Shown: positions 11,269-23,586 of the stretch, piece after piece
Numbering within the stretch: position 1 is the first letter of the stretch
How the letters are laid out: each line of letters begins with the position of its first letter
Origin: Tubulanus polymorphus
Lineage: Eukaryota; Nemertea; Palaeonemertea; Tubulaniformes; Tubulanidae
Assembly (NCBI RefSeq): GCF_964204645.1
Contig: NC_134030.1
Span: 8,802,278-8,866,277, forward strand
Length of the DNA stretch: 64,000 bases
Direction of reading: 5' to 3'
Translations under genes and position numbers: made by a program
Notes under the pieces: model-generated
Seen by the model: only the letters and a program-made list of their open reading frames with translations
Database searches by the model: none
What the model was told of the DNA's origin: nothing

Positions 11269-14200
11269 TTAGTTTCCTGTTTGTTGCGGGGTGTAAATCA
11301 AACAGCATCGTAAGAATTTAGCGGTACATTTTCTCGCGAAGAAGGCTCTCAGATTCATCTCGCGAATCAGTTGCTGGCTGAATTGTCTGCATCGGATCGC
11401 GTTACGGGGGCTCGCTACGCGGGCACCGGCAGCGCAACACTGTTCTCCAAGTCTACCTTCAGTCTCTATAAATGAAATCAAAATTCTCTATACAGCTGAT
11501 AAAATATGATTTATCATTCAATTCGTTTAATTAAAAATTCCGTATAGTGACAGTAATCTTTTCCTAGAGGACTCCATCGCCCCAAAACGACACTACATGT
11601 GTATTGGTGGTAAACAGCTTACCATCAGAATCTGAAGACACGCTAGTCTCTTGTTCTTCGCTGCTTGCAATTTTATTTTCAGTCTCGATAACTTTGGCCT
11701 CCTTGATAGCAACTTGAGCCGTAGCTTCCTCTGCGATTGATCTAAATTAGAAATCGGACAAAGACGTTACGTGAACTTATCTAATTGGATAGATAAAATG
11801 CCAGAATTAATCCATAATTCCGCTGTTCTGTTTTCTGACGTAGCAATGCATGAAGACACCTTACCTTCTTCCAGCGGCGATACAACAGTGTCTGAAGACC
11901 ACGCGACATCTGTGTTTCTGACGTCGGGTAGTCGCTTGGCGGAATATGGTGGCCTTTGAACCGGCAACACATCGCTTCCACAGCCGTCCACGATGACTGC
12001 GGCCTAACTCTTTACCTTTAGCGCAACACTCTCGCATTAAACATTTACCACGACCTCGGCGACCTAGGATATGAAATGAAGACATCATTGCTAGTTTCAT
12101 AGGTATTGATAACAGACTTCTTTGCAGTGTATTAGGCGAAGATTGAGTGGACTAATAACTAGATATGATATTTTCCCAAACAACGCCTGGCTAACAAATC
12201 CAATGACATGTATTTACTGAAACGAACGAGAGGTGATAAAATTTGTCCCTTTAGTTTATTTTTAACAAACATGCCCTTGAGTAATTACCATGTAGTGCAC
12301 AATCAGTTGCGTCATCGGATTCCACTTGTAATTCGGTGTCGGTCTCGGCTGCTTGGTTGTCAGCAACCAAATCTTTGACTTCATCGCTGTCAATCAGTTC
12401 GTCTTCCTCGTATTCTTCCTCGTCATCATAAGCGGATTCTTCTTCTTCCGGAGTTGGTATGTAGTCTGGATCGTCTTCCAAATCGGCAACCTCGTCACTT
12501 TGATCGTCTTCTTCGATTATTGGCGTTTCCTGTTCAACCTTGAATCAAACGAAAAATGAAGCAACACTTTTTACTCATACACCTCGAATAACACTGTTCC
12601 GTATGGCTAACACGTTCGGCAGAAGAGCATCGTTCAATAATCAATAAGCAGCATCGCAACATATTTCGGAGAAGCACATATAGAAAATCGTCTAAAGGAC
12701 ATTTGAATAAAAACAAAGATCGTAATTGCATACTATAATCACTAGACATGTGTGTCTAACAGAGCAGTTGGTGCTTGATCCGTTACAAGATTATTTTTTC
12801 TTGAACAGAAGAGTCTTCTCTATATTTTCTCTATATTACTTTCTTCTTCATGGCGACAAAAATCTCAACTTCGAACAAAACTCTTAATTGATTTCAAACA
12901 CTGCCAACTTCATTCGGAACAATTTGAATAATATGTAATGAATAGTTACCCTGTCCCTTGAAACATGCGCACAGAAAACCACCTTAATCCGTAACTGACA
13001 TAACTAACACTGTTGTATTTTTATATTTCAATACATCGTCCCAATATATCATATAAAACTACTTATATTTAACACAGCATAAAATGTCAAATTGACGCTT
13101 TTCTAGTGTATATACTGTTCATTCTTGTATTGGTATATTTGATAATAAACTTTATTATGGCAAAAAACATGATTCGGCGTGGACGTGAAAAATCATTTCA
13201 CTATTAAGCCCAACGCACACGGCACCGAAAAAACGTTTTTTCCTCGTGAAAAAACGTTTTTTCGGTGCCGTGTGCGTTGGAGGCAAACACAAAACACCGA
13301 ACTGAAAAACTTTTTTCGCGAGCAAAAAAACGTCTTTCACGAGCAAAAAACGTTTTCTGAAAAACGTGTTTTCTGTTTCGGCGAAACAGATTTTTTGCCG
13401 TGTGCGTTGGGCTTTAGACCACCAACCATTTCTGTGTCGTGCCTCATCAGATTTAGATTAAAAAGCATCCAATGGATTTTTAGAGAATGAATAAGTTACC
13501 GGTGGTTCAATCTCCTGTTCGTGGATTACATCGGGTTCCTTCGTATTTGCATTACGATCAGCGATCATTGAGTTATAGCAACGCGTGAACGGAATTCCTG
13601 CGAAAGAAAATTTGAATTCATCTACATAGAATCGTATAATCTATTTTCTATACTCGAACGGATATGTAATAATTACCTTCGAATTTACAGCATTCGCGAA
13701 CCAAAGAACGTCGGAATCGCCAACCGAAATTTACAGAACCAGTCTACAATAGAATCGATGATTATGTTTTGAAATGATTGGATTCATCCAGAAGAGGAAC
13801 ATTCTTAGGTATTATACGTACCACTGAAGCGGTTTGTTGCCGTGATTGGGCAAAACGCCCTCTGCGTCCATGGCGTTTTGAACGACGACGCATTACGTCT
13901 ACTCGTCTACCTCGAGGGACAAGTCTGACTGGGCGACGATGTACACGGTGGTGTTTGGTCGCTCTATCATATCGAATACAAATGGAATGTCGGTTCGGAC
14001 CAGCGATGGGAGATACAGGTGTCGTCTTTTCCTCGTTTTTCTCAATTTCATCCAAGACTGTTTCTAAATCTGGCTTTAATGTTTCTTCGGAATCGACGTT
14101 GTTCTCCTCTGGCAAGGATATCGGTATGATAACTGGTTCTGTTGGTATTGGCTCGATTATTACATTACCGCTCGGAATGTTGTTATCAATTTCTATAAGA

Positions 14201-15831
14201 GAAATAGAGAAATTCCAGTTCGCTGACCTTTTCTGTAGAAAGGAACGTAATTATTGTTCAACTTTCTCGAGGAATTGAAACTTCATCAAAATCTGATGGA
14301 ATATCCATTGGAAGAAAGTATTGGCATTTATCAGCTCCAATACCGTTTTTCATAAACTTGGTGACTTGTAAATTGCAACTTACGTTTCTTCTGTAAGCAA
14401 ATAGTTTTCGTCAGTTTTCCGTTAAGTCTCGCTGCATCTTCACCGTAGACGTGACGATCCATGCCGATCACCATTGCTCTAAAGGATAGACGATATAACA
14501 TTAAATATTGAATAGATATCCTTTATTCAGCCGACCATATTCAGACGACTTCCATTACCTTATTGTGATGCAGCCACATTGGGGAGCTTTGACAGAAAAC
14601 AAGAAACGTCTTTTAGGTTCGCCAGTAGAGCTGATTCCACCGGGGCAGTCGGCAAGCGCCTCTGAATTTTCAGCAGTTGGTACGACGCGTCCGCATTCTG
14701 GTCGCGGTGAATCCACTTTTACGACGACTCCTCGCATTCCATTTACCCCAGTACTGTGCACAGAAACTGCAAAGCATAGCAATAAAAATACAAAAGCGTT
14801 CAATGATGAATTTGAGTATATAGACTTATGCTTTATGTTGGTTGGCAAGTTGGAGAGTTCCATGAAAGATTGAATGAATGGATTTATTTCAGCAGTGCTG
14901 GATACAGGGGGTTGTCCCTACCCCTATGGGCATCCCCTGTATATGCACCACTGCTAAAAAATAAATCAATTTTGAGATTCCTTAAGAATTCCATGCCCAA
15001 ACTGATCCGGACTGAATATTTTCGGAAGAAAAATGTCAAATTAAACTCTGAAAAACTGTTAAAGTATCACAATTTTGTCGTGGCAATTAGCTGCTTGACC
15101 ATTAACGAAGTTCTGTAAAATCATAGTGTATGAGAACAACGAAATCGCGACAAAGCTCAGAAAAAAGCCCAAAATTTCTTAGGTGGAGACTCTCCTTACC
15201 GTTAAAACAGGTCTGCATCAACCCCTAATTTGCATTTCAACTATGATATACAGTCCAGAGACATTGAAACCGTTGAGAAAACAGCTTTTTCGAAATCCTT
15301 GCAATCACCTATTATTGATTGTTTTTTTCTTTTTACAAGCTTTGTTCACCCAAAAATAAAACCCCGAATAAAAACAACGTTTATACCCATGCATAAGAAA
15401 CTATTTTTTCTATAATTGTTTATCGAAAAGATTGCCTATACTTACATAGGTGTTCCTGTCCAGGGGCAGTGAAATGTTCGATGCCAACCTGATTTCCATC
15501 CAATGCGTATAAAGATTCACCATTAGGATCAGTATTCTCTCTCAAACGACCAAGTAAATTATTGGTGATGATCGTGCAACCGAATACTGGGGAAAAAACA
15601 TTTCAATAAGTCCATGAAATATTGTAATGCGCCATGGTATATTTTTTTCTAGTGTGTAATGAAAATTCAAGATGTCAAATAAACATGGGAGTTTATTCTG
15701 CTATCTATGCTTTACGGAAAATTTTCCTTCTTACATATTTATTTTCGTGGTTCTATGGCCTCTTTTCTGTTGAATATTTGTTACTTACCTCCATGGGCTA
15801 AAAGTAGCCCTAGAGCTAGCTTCGTGAACAT
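11269..15831 (-). CDS. Secreted Reeler-domain protein with two anaphylatoxin-like Cys modules
   Basis: Eleven exons with compatible phases: 15831-15789, 15586-15446, 14766-14559, 14478-14384, 14192-13822, 13743-13677, 13597-13500, 12538-12289, 12063-11865, 11741-11623 and 11465-11269; total 1788 nt, 595 residues. A short signal peptide (MFTKLALGLLLAHG) is followed by a Reeler-like domain (about 15-160), seen in LADCPGGIS, APQCGCITIRAMVIG and LNGKLTKTICL. Next come an acidic stretch, an Arg-rich block (about 235-285), a CC-x8-C half module (about 302-313), a long Glu/Asp region (about 345-420) and two modules, each in its own exon, with the spacing C-x20-C-x6-CC and Phe at the fourth position after the third Cys, as in anaphylatoxin domains. 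The first is flanked by GRR sites. Reeler proteins are often immune or matrix proteins; the function here is unknown. Possible poly(A) signals on the minus strand lie at 11071-11076 and 10993-10998. Confidence 0.75.
13207..13413. mobile_element. MITE with TTA duplication (Harbinger-type), inner palindrome
   Basis: Inverted ends AGCCCAACGCACACGGCA and complement, flanked by TTA (13204-13206, 13414-13416). The left third is itself a palindrome around ACCGAAAAAACGTTTTTT. It lies in an intron of the Reeler gene. Confidence 0.85.
14893..14953. mobile_element. Tiny palindromic element, 61 bp
   Basis: CAGTGCTGGATACAGGGG pairs with CCCCTGTATATGCACCACTG around a 25-bp centre; the flanks (GATTTATTT / AAATAAATC) extend the symmetry. 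hAT-like ends; intron of the Reeler gene. Confidence 0.65.
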
Positions 15832-17284
15832 CGTTCTCAGAACTTCTTCGTGTTAACAAAATTTCTAACTTCGCAGTTCGATGTATAGTAGCGTAGTATG
15901 ATACTGAAGTTTCTTGGCGATGTATCGTAGCTTATATAGTTTTATTTTTATCGCTCCGGTTCCGAGATAAGGTGACTAACGTCCACCACGCTATAGGGTT
16001 TATGGTGCACTAATAACGCTATTTTATAGTCAACATATGTATTTGGTTATCGTAGCTTTGTTATTCACGAAACGGATATCTTTAACCTGGAGCTATCTAG
16101 GTTGCTCAATGTTTGCGCCCTTCATTTCGGCTGATAACACAATACCGTCTTGAGTTTCGTAGAATGATGAATGGATTGACACCCACTGATCTCAGTGAAT
16201 TATACATAATAAGGCTTCGTTGATTTCGATCTAAATGCCTTAGAAGTTGTCAATGACTTCCAAATGTGCGTGATTATGCACTGCTGCTTATTGAGCCGAT
16301 TAGTATCTATACAAGGCCAATAGTTCGTAAATTTTCGATGATGCACTGAACATTTCCATTAGTTCACTATTTCCCAGAAAAACTGAATACAACATGATTG
16401 ACTATCTAGTTCTTATTCAATTTTCAAAATCATTGTAGATAAATTCAAAATCGAATCATTACCGGCAATTCAAATAACCAGTACTTGAGTTTTGTGTTTT
16501 CTTTCTGCACTGGCCTCGATTTTTTGCGGTTTTTTATTACTCGTAGTTTCTGCAATATGGGAACTGACTGAATGTCACGTGCTGATGGATTGCTGGTAAA
16601 ATAGATTCCTTACTTCACCGAAAAAATGATAACGCATCCGCAATTTCGACATTTTTAATCCTACGCACTTTCCACACGAAAATACACTAAAACAAATTAT
16701 TGAGGAATATCCTGAAACAGAACTGAAGAAAATGAAAAATTGTTTCTAGCAACTATTTTTAGGTAGTGTCAGCTAGGGTTTTCCATCATGATCCGATCTT
16801 AAGATTTTGTTTTGACCAAACAATTCTTTCAAGCAAGTGACAACTGTAAGGCCTATCTAGACGAAAGGGTAAATGATGATTAGAAATTCAAGGTTATTTT
16901 CTTTTACTTGAGAGATTGATATTTTTCTGGACTCAAAATTAATCTAATGAAAGATATTAGAAACGTCGTAATTTCTCAAGATTTGCTAACATTCCTGTAG
17001 ATGCTCGACCATCCATAGGTCTTCTTCAACAAGTTTTTCTCCAATAAAAATTTTTCAGTCCCTTATTTATGAGTAGTAAAGTTTTTGGAGAGGGTTTCGG
17101 ATGGTGCGGACGACCACCATTTCTGCATTTTTCTAGTTCCAAATTTTATTTTTTCACATTTCGGTAATTTCATAAATACTTTGACTTAAATTATCCAGAC
17201 AATGCCCCACTCGAATTAACCCCAATCAGTTGCTTACCGCTTCAGGCTGGTTGGAAGATTGTTTGAATGAACCGGAACTCGAAA
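15832..17284. other. Upstream flank of the Reeler gene, nothing recognised
   Basis: AT-rich DNA without a convincing exon or repeat on either strand. It should contain the promoter of the Reeler gene near 15840-16000, but no TATA or initiator is clear. Confidence 0.5.
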
Positions 17285-17475
17285 ACTCCAATTATGTACT
17301 TCGAATTAAACGAAAAAACTCTATGTAAATTCGACCGCCGATCACACAACTATATCTGTACTTCGATTTCCGATTTCAAAATCAAACCCCCTGTTTCGCT
17401 CCCAGCAGGTGTTGTGGGTTTGTAAGGGACACCAAATCAAAACATATCAAACGAAATCTACCAATCAAATAGAGA
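17285..17475 (-). repeat. Dispersed repeat family R1, copy 1
   Basis: On the minus strand it reads GAAACAGGGGGTTTGATTTT, GAAATCGGAAATCGAAGTAC, TAGTTGTGTGATCGGCGGTC. The same order of blocks recurs at 25960-26110 and 53935-54125. No inverted ends or tRNA boxes seen; class unknown. Confidence 0.75.
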
Positions 17476-17640
17476 GGGCGAATCCACAAACATCTGTCGC
17501 TGTTGCACTGCATTAGTTATCGAAATAAAGATTATAAATTCAATCTAATGCGTTGTTCGAGTACATTGTAAGTTGTGTTTTATCAAATGTTACCGGTTTT
17601 ATAATTATTCAATAACCTCGGCCCTATTTTCAGGGAGATT

Positions 17641-17886
17641 TATGCAAATTTTTTATTCTGCGGGATGACTGTGACGCGATTCTATTGGTACACTAAGCAT
17701 GGATACGGACCTAGAAACGTTACCTAGTTACCATATCACCCGTATCCAGTACGTAAAAATCGGTTAAGCAGAAGAATTATTGTTCCCGTGACCGTTTTCA
17801 GCGAAAACACACAAATTCGTTGGCGTACAGTATTTTTAGTGAAGAATTAGCCTTTTTGCATTACTACGAAAAGCTAGAAGATAAAG
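17641..17886 (+). promoter_or_regulatory. Upstream copy of a duplicated promoter/first exon
   Basis: This block matches 19081-19321 nearly throughout. It has an ATGCAAAT octamer, a conserved core (ATACGGACCTAGAAACGT, CACCCGTATCCAGTA) and a stretch ending at a donor (AAAG|gtgagc at 17887). Similarity continues into the following intron to about 18130. No coding exon was found between this copy and the second one, so it may be an alternative promoter of the 117-residue gene or a relic. Confidence 0.5.
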
Positions 17887-18429
17887 GTGAGCTCAATAGT
17901 TTCAATTTTCCAGAATTTTCACATATCCAGAAAGCTTTATGAAGAAATTTTCTGTAATGTCGAGTTGATAATTTATGTAATAATATCTCAATGTGGGCCT
18001 TCTGGTTATGTGTTTTCTTCCAGTTTCGCGCGCGATTTTCTTACGCCCAATTAATTTGAATTGAAAAAAACAGACGTGATTTTACATTCAACATCTTAAA
18101 GGTTTTCGTTATCGGATACTGTTTATGATATGGAAATGAATAAAATGATATTCCTCGAAGTTTTGTCTTGTATTTCAAAGAAATCCCAAAAATATATGAT
18201 TAAGTAATAAAGATGATTATATTTCATCTCATGCTGGTAAAAAAAATCAAGTGATTAGATGAAAATCGAATAAATTAGATCATGGTTTTCAGGGTATACC
18301 TATATTTTCTACGGTTGAAAAGACAGCCATTTTGTTTTGTATCGACAAACTCGCCTTGAAACTCATGATAACCATTTTTTATGCTGGTAAAAGAAAGCGT
18401 TAAATGAAAATCGAATAGCTCAAATGATC

Positions 18430-18960
18430 TCAGCGTCTCGCTTGATTAATCCCCTCAATACGCAATATGTCCCATGGATACATCAGCCCTATCTCCATTG
18501 AACTCCCTTACGCCATACCGAATTCCGGATACGTTCTTTTGAGTTCAAATCCCTCGACAAACCAACTTTGGGCAGCTGGCACCGGGACACCACGAATCCC
18601 ATTGTGGCTTGCACCTCCGACTGATCCACTGACGACAGTGTCTTTTCCCAGTATCACACTGAATCCCACAACCACAAAGACCCAAACCCGCAACAGATTA
18701 CATGTGCTGACCTGATAGGCTATGATACTGACCTCCACACAATGCAGTCCGAATTCCGACATCCTCGACAGATCGATTGAATCGTACGTTCAATGGCCGA
18801 CCACACTGTGTACCCGCACACCACCAGATTTATCGAGTCAAACAACCGAAGAGATCCGATACCCAAACAAATCGATCGAGTCCAGTGTTTAATCCCTTAC
18901 CTATCACATTCCTACACTGGCCCCATCGAATCCCATTCTCCCGACTATAATACACAGCAT
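18430..18960 (+). other. C-rich tract between the two promoter copies, no gene recognised
   Basis: The plus strand here has far more C than G, unlike its AT-rich surroundings. It carries overlapping open frames of about 80 codons on both strands (18467-18715 plus; 18762-18508 minus) that resemble nothing I know. It could be a degraded transposon. Confidence 0.25.
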
Positions 18961-19080
18961 TCCGTAGCCCTACTGATCAGAAATAAGCAGTGTTTGTGTT
19001 TGACCATCTTGTCTTTATAACAATAGTAACGTTGTCCGGACTTCCACATATTGGAATATGTAAATTTTCGCGTATGGAAT

Positions 19081-19321
19081 ATGCAAATTTTCGTTACCGC
19101 GGGATGAATGTGTGACGCGTACGCGGCGGCCAAACATAGATACGGACCTAGAAACGTGACCTAGTTACCGTGTCACCCGTATCCAGTACACAAAATCGGT
19201 CAAGCAGAACAGTTGTTCCCGTGACCATTTTCAGCGAAAACACTAGAAATTCGTTGGCGTACACTTTCTTTAGTGAATACTAAGAATTTTTGCACCTGTT
19301 AAAAGAAGCTAGAAGCTAAAG
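19081..19321 (+). promoter_or_regulatory. Proximal copy of promoter and non-coding first exon
   Basis: Second copy of the block at 17641-17886, with the octamer ATGCAAAT, the partly self-complementary core GTGACCTAGTTACC...GTCAC, and a donor AAAG|gtgagc at 19322. It sits about 370 bp before the coding exon at 19693 and is the likely non-coding first exon of that gene. Confidence 0.5.
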
Positions 19322-19697
19322 GTGAGCTCCATGGTCACACTATTCGAGGATTTCACAAATGACTAAAATTATTAAACTATGAACACAAGTATTTTCGGTC
19401 ATTTATCGGTTGTCGCGTATCCGTAAATATGTTTTCTTTCAACTTCGCGCGTGCATTTCATCCGGCTAATAGATTCGAACCGAGCACGACGTGACGTTAC
19501 TAACAACGTCGAACATAGTTTCGATTGAAGATGTTTTATGATTATATGCGAATAAAACCATGTGACTTACTCATTATAAAGGATATTCAACAATTTTCAT
19601 TTGGAGAGTTTTTTACGCAATGAATATCGATATTTCACAGATTTTACATATTTTACAGAGGTTTTACTGAACCTTGTTGAACTGAATTTCAGAAATC

Positions 19698-20051
19698 ATG
19701 GCTCCAAAAAAGAGTGCCGTTAGAGTTATAGCAGTTAGAGAGGCGAATCCACGAGACTGCGTCTCCAACATCGAAGACCGAATCGAACATACACCCGTCG
19801 AGGAAGACCGAATAGAACAAGCACCCATCAAGGAAAATATTGCCGAAGCTAGAAAACATCATGACGTCATCTCTCTGTCGGATATTCGCATCAACTTTAT
19901 AGATACTCCGATAAGCCAGTACCTGATTGAAGTAAAAGTCGGTCGTTTTGCAAAAATTAAAAGGGCCCTCCGCACACTATTCTGCGGTTGCATCTGTGCT
20001 GAGCTACCCCGCAGAAGCGCGCGTCTCAGCAACAGAGTCGGGAGTGGCTAA
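19698..20051 (+). CDS. Small 117-residue protein with basic RRSARL tail, unknown function
   Basis: A single open frame from ATG to TAA. Five bases before the ATG is a good splice acceptor (tgaatttcag), so the coding exon begins at 19693 and is probably joined to the non-coding exon ending at 19321. The start MAPKKSAVRV is basic; the middle holds two imperfect repeats (EDRIEHTPVEE, EDRIEQAPIKE); the end has KIKRALRTLFCGCICAEL followed by PRRSARLSNR. The RRSxRL motif is common in nuclear, chromatin-associated proteins, which hints at a nuclear role but proves nothing. There is no signal peptide and no recognised family. The gene could also be a decayed fragment. Confidence 0.45.
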   Translation: MAPKKSAVRVIAVREANPRDCVSNIEDRIEHTPVEEDRIEQAPIKENIAEARKHHDVISLSDIRINFIDTPISQYLIEVKVGRFAKIKRALRTLFCGCICAELPRRSARLSNRVGSG

Positions 20052-21024
20052 ATTGCTTGGTCGGTGGCGGGCAGGCGACACAATTTTTTTCCACCGGCAT
20101 CTTGTACTCCCGAGATATTTGGTGAGTGATTGTACGGTTTTGCGTTTACACCCGATCGACAAGTTAGATAATCAAAAATCTTAAGTAGAGGTCTCGTAAC
20201 AAAACCAGCAATGTCATCACATTACTCGTGGGCCTGGGGTACTCGATGCCACGGACACTTATTTGCCCTCGATTTGAAATCATTTTCGGCAGATTTTCAT
20301 TCCAATTTCCGACAACATGATTTTCTCTTTCGGTCTTCTTTTGGAATGTGGTTCAGTTTATTTGGGGTTTAGTATCTTCCTTGATTCCGGGGAACAGATT
20401 ATCTATTTCATGGTTCATCGATCGAACCCCATCACTGTAATCGTGAATTAGGTAAAGGATTCGTCCCTGGATTGAGATTGATACCCGATACCTTTTAGAC
20501 TAGTCCACGGTGTACATGCTTTGGCTGTACGACCAAGTTTCTTCATCTAAATCACATTACTTTCGGACAAATTTTCAATTTATTGTCGTCTGTCCGTCAC
20601 CGATCAATCATGTTGCTGGTGTACCAAATTTGTCGTGACATTTTTCTTACAAAATCTAATTTCTTCCACTTTTCCGAAAATGTATGTTTATGGCATTCTA
20701 ATTTCCTCAGTAGTGGAAGAAAATTTGCAGCATTTATTGCATCCTATTCTTTTGGAACAAAATTCTCATTTTTCTTACTATAAAGGTATCCGCTTCCACT
20801 GTTACTATTTTCCTTTGAAATCCTCTAATTCTCTTTTTCATGCCTGATCATACTGATCATCAAAACCCTTTCAAAAATCGTTTGTACCAATTTTCTTTTA
20901 TTCATGTCGTTTTTCATTCAGTTTTCTTTCAAATCAAAGCTACTGGTACGAAACATTTTGCTATCTCAACGGACGTAGCCGAAATCACGACAGATTGGTA
21001 CACCAATCTCACGCCACTAACAAT

Positions 21025-22627
21025 GGCTATGGTGGCTTTTCCTTTTTTGTGAAAAGTCAAAACGGTTTGGCATCCGTTGCCTCCAGATGCCTGGGTAGTG
21101 GGACCTAATAGCCCGGTAAGGCAGCCCACTAGGAGAAGGGAGCTCCGAATTCAAATCACCAGGCTATGGTGGCTTTTTTGTGGAAAGTCAAAACGGTTTG
21201 GCATCCGTTGCCTCCAGATGCCCGGGTAGTGGGACCCAATAGCCCGGTAAGGCAGCCCACTAGGAGAAGGGAACTCCGAATTCAAATCACCAGGCTATGG
21301 TGGCTTTTCTCTTTATTTGTGAAAAGTCAAAACGGTTTGGCATCCGCTGCCTCCAGATGCCCGGGTAGTGGGACCCAATAGCCCAGTAAGGCAGCCCACT
21401 AGGAGAAGGGAACTCCGAATTCAAATCACCAGGCTATGGTGGCTTTTTTGTGAAAATTCAAAACGGTTTGGCATCCGTTGCCTCTAAATGCCTGGGTAGT
21501 GGGACCCAATAGCGCGGTAAGGCAGCCCACTAGGAGAAGGGAACTCCGAATTCAAATCACCAGGCTATGGTGGCTTTTTTGTGGAAAGTCAAAACGGTTT
21601 GGCATCCGTTGCCTCCAGATGCCTGGGTAGTGGGACCCAATAGCGCGGTAAGGCAGCCCACTAGGAGAAGGGAACTCCGAATTCAAATCACCAGGCTATG
21701 GTGGCTTTTTTGTGGAAAGTCAAAACGGTTTGGCATCCGTTGCCTCCAGATGCCTGGGTAGTGGGACCCAATAGCGCGGTAAGGCAGCCCACTAGGAGAA
21801 AGGAACTCCGAATTCAAATCACCAGGCTATGGTGGCTTTTTTGTGGAAAGTCAAAACGGTTTGGCATCCGTTGCCTCCAGATGCCCGGGTAGTGGGACCC
21901 AATAGCCCGGTAAGGCAGCCCACTAGGAGAAGGGAACTCCGAATTCAAATCACCAGGCTATGGTGGCTTTTTGTGGAAAGTCAAAACGGTTTGGCATCCG
22001 TTGCCTCCAGATGCCCGGGTAGTGGGACCCAATAGCCCGGTAAGGCAGCCCACTAGGAGAAGGGAACTCCGAATTCAAATCACCAGGCTATGGTGGCTTT
22101 TTTGTGGAAAGTCAAAACGGTTTGGCATCCGTTGCCTCCAGATGCCCGGGTAGTGGGACCCGATAGCCCGGTAAAGCAGCCCACTAGGAGAAGGGAACTC
22201 CGAATTCAAATCACCAGGCTATGGTGGCTTTTTTGTGGAAAGTCAAAACGGTTTGGCATCCGTTGCCTCCAGATGCCCGGGTAGTGGGACCCGATAGCCC
22301 GGTAAAGCAGCCCACTAGGAGAAGGGAACTCCGAATTCAAATCACCAGGCTATGGTGGCTTTTTTGTGGAAAGTCAAAACGGTTTGGCATCCGTTGCCTC
22401 CAGATGCCTGGGTAGTGGGACCCAATAGCCCGGTAAGGCAGCCCGCTAGGAGAAGGGAACTCCGAATTCAAATCACCAGGCTATGGTGGCTTTTCCCTTT
22501 TTTGTGAAAAGTCAAAACGGTTTGGCATCCATTACTTCCAGATGCCCGGGTAGTGGGACCCAATAGCCCGGCAAGGCAGCCCACTAGGAGAAGGGAACTC
22601 CGAATTCAAAACACCAGGCTATGGTGT
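21025..22627 (+). repeat. Satellite of 131-bp units, about 12 copies
   Basis: Each unit runs from GGCTATGGTGGCTTTTTTG through CGGTTTGGCATCCGTTGCC and AATAGCCCGGTAAGGCAGCC to GGGAACTCCGAATTCAAATC. Copies are over 95 percent alike in the centre, with slight length changes in the T-run at the ends. The repeated 64-codon frame (MVAFLWKVKT...) is a by-product: 131 is not a multiple of three and each frame stops. Confidence 0.95.
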
Positions 22628-23586
22628 AATGTCGAAATGGTTACTGCAAAAATCCATTTCTACATAACAATGATTTATTTTTGTCATGAATATCGCTTCT
22701 TTATTTTTTTTGAGAAGGTCACTCTAAACCTGCACCCACGTAGATCGCTAACTGATGGCATGTTTCCACCGAGTTGGCCTGTTTTCGCGTGGGTGTGAAA
22801 ATTGGATGGTACCATTTAATCCAATGCATGTCTGACTTAGATGCGCTGTCGAACTGTGCAAAGGGTGAATCATTAACAAGGCCTGTTAATGGTCATCCAT
22901 TTGACAAGTGAAGCCCTGAAACTACAAGCTCTCTCAGACTAGTTCTTTTTCTAAATTTTTCGATTTCTTTAAATGTTTTTACATTTTTTTAAAAGTCTAT
23001 TGTATATATGATAACAACTCTAAGACGGTTGCGAATACTTGGATGTTTAATAAGTACGTGTAAATAACTAATGTTATTCAATGTTTGGTCGGTACGTGAA
23101 TGACGGCGTAGTTCATTTGTTTCGGTGCAGTACATGTGTAACATTAACTTGGGCAGGGTTTTTGTTGCTCATATCGACACCTAATTATTTCCTCCGCTTT
23201 CGGTAAACACTGTCATCTAGTAAAGCCAAACGAATATTAGATACAAGTGCAATAAAAGAGATTTTTGTTGGAAAGGAAAAGTGCGATCGACAAAAAAAAC
23301 TTGGGCATAGTTTTTCATCACTTCGCAACTAGCCTAAATTAGCGAAACATAAAGGATGTGTGTCGTGCTTTCTGAAGATAACTAATCAAATTTTGCCAAG
23401 AAATCCATAAATCGGCCATGCATGTATCAATTCTCAACACATGTCTATTAAAAGATAGAATCTCTAAAATGAAGTGTACTCTGAAATAAGTAAATAAATG
23501 TACGTTGTATGGCAAAATGTTGCCCCCCTGGGGAAGGGTCAATGTTTTATCACGGAACTGGGCACTGATATTTCCGGTAAGTACCT

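Noticed and set aside
13778-14278. 166-codon plus-strand frame
   Set aside because: It lies opposite exon 5 of the Reeler gene, whose minus-strand frame has matching splice sites and phases.
21166-22415. Series of 64-codon frames beginning MVAFLWKVKT
   Set aside because: They are one satellite unit read repeatedly; 131 bp shifts the frame each time and each frame stops.
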